From Acidobacteriota bacterium (GTDB lineage: Bacteria > Acidobacteriota > Terriglobia > UBA7540), in the NCBI GenBank assembly GCA_021827245.1, contig JAKAWN010000399.1, positions 1 to 6,203 of the forward strand: DNA of 6,203 nt, in the 5' to 3' direction. Position numbers and translations under genes: made by a program. Shown here piece after piece: positions 5,316-6,203 of this stretch. Position 1 is the stretch's first letter, and every line of letters starts with the position of its first letter. Under the pieces are notes generated by a model. It saw only the letters and a program-made list of their open reading frames with translations. It did no database searches and was not told the origin of the DNA.

Positions 5316-5858
5316 ATGCGCAATTACTGGCAAACCGCAATAGGCCGGCAGTTCACCGCGGCGATCCAGATGTTACGGTCGGCCGTCGAGGCCTGCCCCA
5401 ACGACCTGTGGGACAACCGTGCGGATGGCACGCCCTTCTGGCACCTAGCCTACCACACACTTTTCTACACGGACTTCTATCTGTCGGACGATACGGAGAC
5501 GTTCCAGGCGAGAGATTACCACCAGGATAAGGCGAACTTTCTGCCCGGCGACTACCGCGAATACGGTGGCGTCGTCACCACTCCGGAAAAACCCTTCACC
5601 AAGGACCAGCTACTGGACTACGCCGACCACTGCCTGCGGAAGTGCGACGAGACCTTCAAGAAGCTGACTGATGAACGGGCCCTCGAGCGCTGCGGGTTCT
5701 GGTGGTACGAGCTGAATGTCGGCGAGTTCCTGTTGAATAACTTGCGACACACCCAGCACCACACGGGTCAATTGATCGTGCTTCTGCGCCGCCGCGCCGA
5801 TATCGGCATCGACTGGTTGGGGACCAGGGACAATCAACCGCCTCCCCCAACGTGGTGA
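5316..5858 (+). CDS. DinB-superfamily (DinB/YfiT-like) putative metal-dependent protein
   Basis: The 180-residue product fits a DinB-type four-helix bundle. The first helix region ends in FWHLAYHTLFYTDFYL (41-56), supplying His43 and His47. The last helices carry NNLRHTQHHTGQL (141-153), with His145 and His149 in HxxxH spacing plus His148. In the superfamily three such histidines bind a metal; members include thiol transferases (bacillithiol or mycothiol S-transferases), hydrolases and many of unknown role, so substrate and function remain open. The tail is proline-rich (QPPPPTW). The ATG at 5316 is the only ordinary start after the in-frame TAG at 5268, and its ribosome binding site (GGGTGGT) is weak. 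It is intact, lies just downstream of a dead IS1380 transposase, and may be a passenger of an old mobile segment. Confidence 0.85.
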   Translation: MRNYWQTAIGRQFTAAIQMLRSAVEACPNDLWDNRADGTPFWHLAYHTLFYTDFYLSDDTETFQARDYHQDKANFLPGDYREYGGVVTTPEKPFTKDQLLDYADHCLRKCDETFKKLTDERALERCGFWWYELNVGEFLLNNLRHTQHHTGQLIVLLRRRADIGIDWLGTRDNQPPPPTW

Positions 5859-5992
5859 AAGGCGCTTTTGCCCACAATTGCTTTTTGCAAATGCCGCAGG
5901 TACCCATTGAACGGTTCCAACCTTACAATTCTCGCCAGGAATTCCTGATTTTTCTCATACGGTCTACTTTTTCCTGTCCGCACATTGATCTG
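5859..5992. other. region after dinB, nothing recognised
   Basis: This interval has a lower GC look than the flanking genes and a weak TTGC-TTTTT-GCAA stem near 5879-5891. No gene, RNA or strong terminator is visible before the hairpin repeat at 5993. Confidence 0.4.
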
Positions 5993-6033
5993 AAAGTGCA
6001 CCCCCTCTGTTTCGCCCTGTTTGGGTGCTTTTG
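5993..6033. repeat. hairpin repeat, right copy, possible terminator of dinB
   Basis: AAAGTGCACCCCCT at 5993-6006 exactly matches the left copy at 4515-4528, in the same orientation. GCACCC (5998-6003) pairs perfectly with GGGTGC (6023-6028), which is followed directly by TTTT, so on the plus strand it has the shape of a weak intrinsic terminator for dinB with a long loop. The loop differs from the left copy, so the two are related but diverged. Confidence 0.55.
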
Positions 6034-6117
6034 TGAGATGGGAGGGCGCGTGTTGTCGGCGCGCATTTAAAAACGTATAAATTTGAACAGACGCCGATTG
6101 CGACGGGGCGACGAGTC

Positions 6118-6203
6118 TCAGCGCATGACTGAGTTGGCTCGGTCGGCGGCAGGGCGCAGGGAGACTTTGCGACGCAGGTAAGCCAGGTATGCGTCGCCTT
6201 GAT
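6118..6203 (-). CDS. possible C-terminal tail of an unrecognised gene, cut by the right edge
   Basis: On the minus strand a frame enters from the right edge and ends at TGA (6120-6118). It reads QGDAYLAYLRRKVSLR then PAADRANSVMR, 27 visible codons. Codon use is natural, with mostly C or G in third positions, and the opposite strand has an early stop, so a real coding end is plausible. The fragment is too short to assign a family. It may equally be chance. Confidence 0.3.
   Translation of the reverse strand, partial: QGDAYLAYLRRKVSLRPAADRANSVMR

Noticed and set aside
4935..5333. 132-codon minus-strand open frame
   Set aside because: It overlaps the IS1380 remnant in antisense and is rich in Pro/Ser/Leu, as expected of a shadow frame.
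5108..5530. 140-codon plus-strand frame starting at TTG
   Set aside because: Its second half lies inside dinB in another frame and the first half was not recognised; kept only as a question in the findings.
1..6203. CRISPR array, tRNA, rRNA, toxin-antitoxin pair or phage-defence operon
   Set aside because: No regularly spaced repeats, cloverleaf-like sequence, rRNA words, small paired genes or recognisable defence domains were seen.

Overview
The window looks like accessory or genome-edge chromosome from a soil-type, moderately GC-rich bacterium. Acidobacteriota is my best guess, based on the style of the XdhC and MocA proteins, the IS1634 and IS1380 transposase fragments, and intergenic repeats of the 'CGCAGAGGCGCAAAG' type. 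This is inference from remembered families; nothing here is diagnostic of a phylum. No rRNA, tRNA, CRISPR array or replication origin was seen.

Layout, left to right. (1) Bases 1-531, minus strand: the N-terminal 177 codons of an IS1634-like transposase that runs off the left edge, with a strong-looking promoter and a 10-bp palindrome just upstream of its ATG. (2) Bases 722-2175, minus strand: a two-gene xdhC-mocA operon joined by an ATGA overlap. These are maturation factors that make and load the cytosine-dinucleotide form of molybdenum cofactor for xanthine-dehydrogenase/CO-dehydrogenase-type enzymes; no such enzyme is encoded here. (3) Bases 2218-2426: a divergent intergenic region holding a degenerate inverted-repeat element. 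(4) Bases 2427-3455, plus strand: an MDR-family dehydrogenase/quinone oxidoreductase that keeps the structural-zinc cysteines but lacks the catalytic-zinc ligands. A repeat-like hairpin lies in the convergent gap after it. (5) Bases 3533-4420, minus strand: a four-helix CopD-like membrane protein and, upstream of it, a pterin-4a-carbinolamine dehydratase with a GTG start, an AGGAGG Shine-Dalgarno and a near-consensus promoter. (6) Bases 4515-6033: a segment bracketed by two related hairpin repeats that share a 14-bp word. It contains the decayed 3' end of an IS1380 transposase and an intact DinB-superfamily gene. (7) Bases 6118-6203, minus strand: a possible C-terminal tail of a gene that continues past the right edge.

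The intact genes are a mixed set of housekeeping and accessory enzymes (molybdenum cofactor maturation, pterin recycling, redox, a DinB-fold protein) set between mobile-element debris. I found no convincing multi-gene novel system. The least explained structure is the pair of hairpin repeats framing the IS1380 remnant and dinB.
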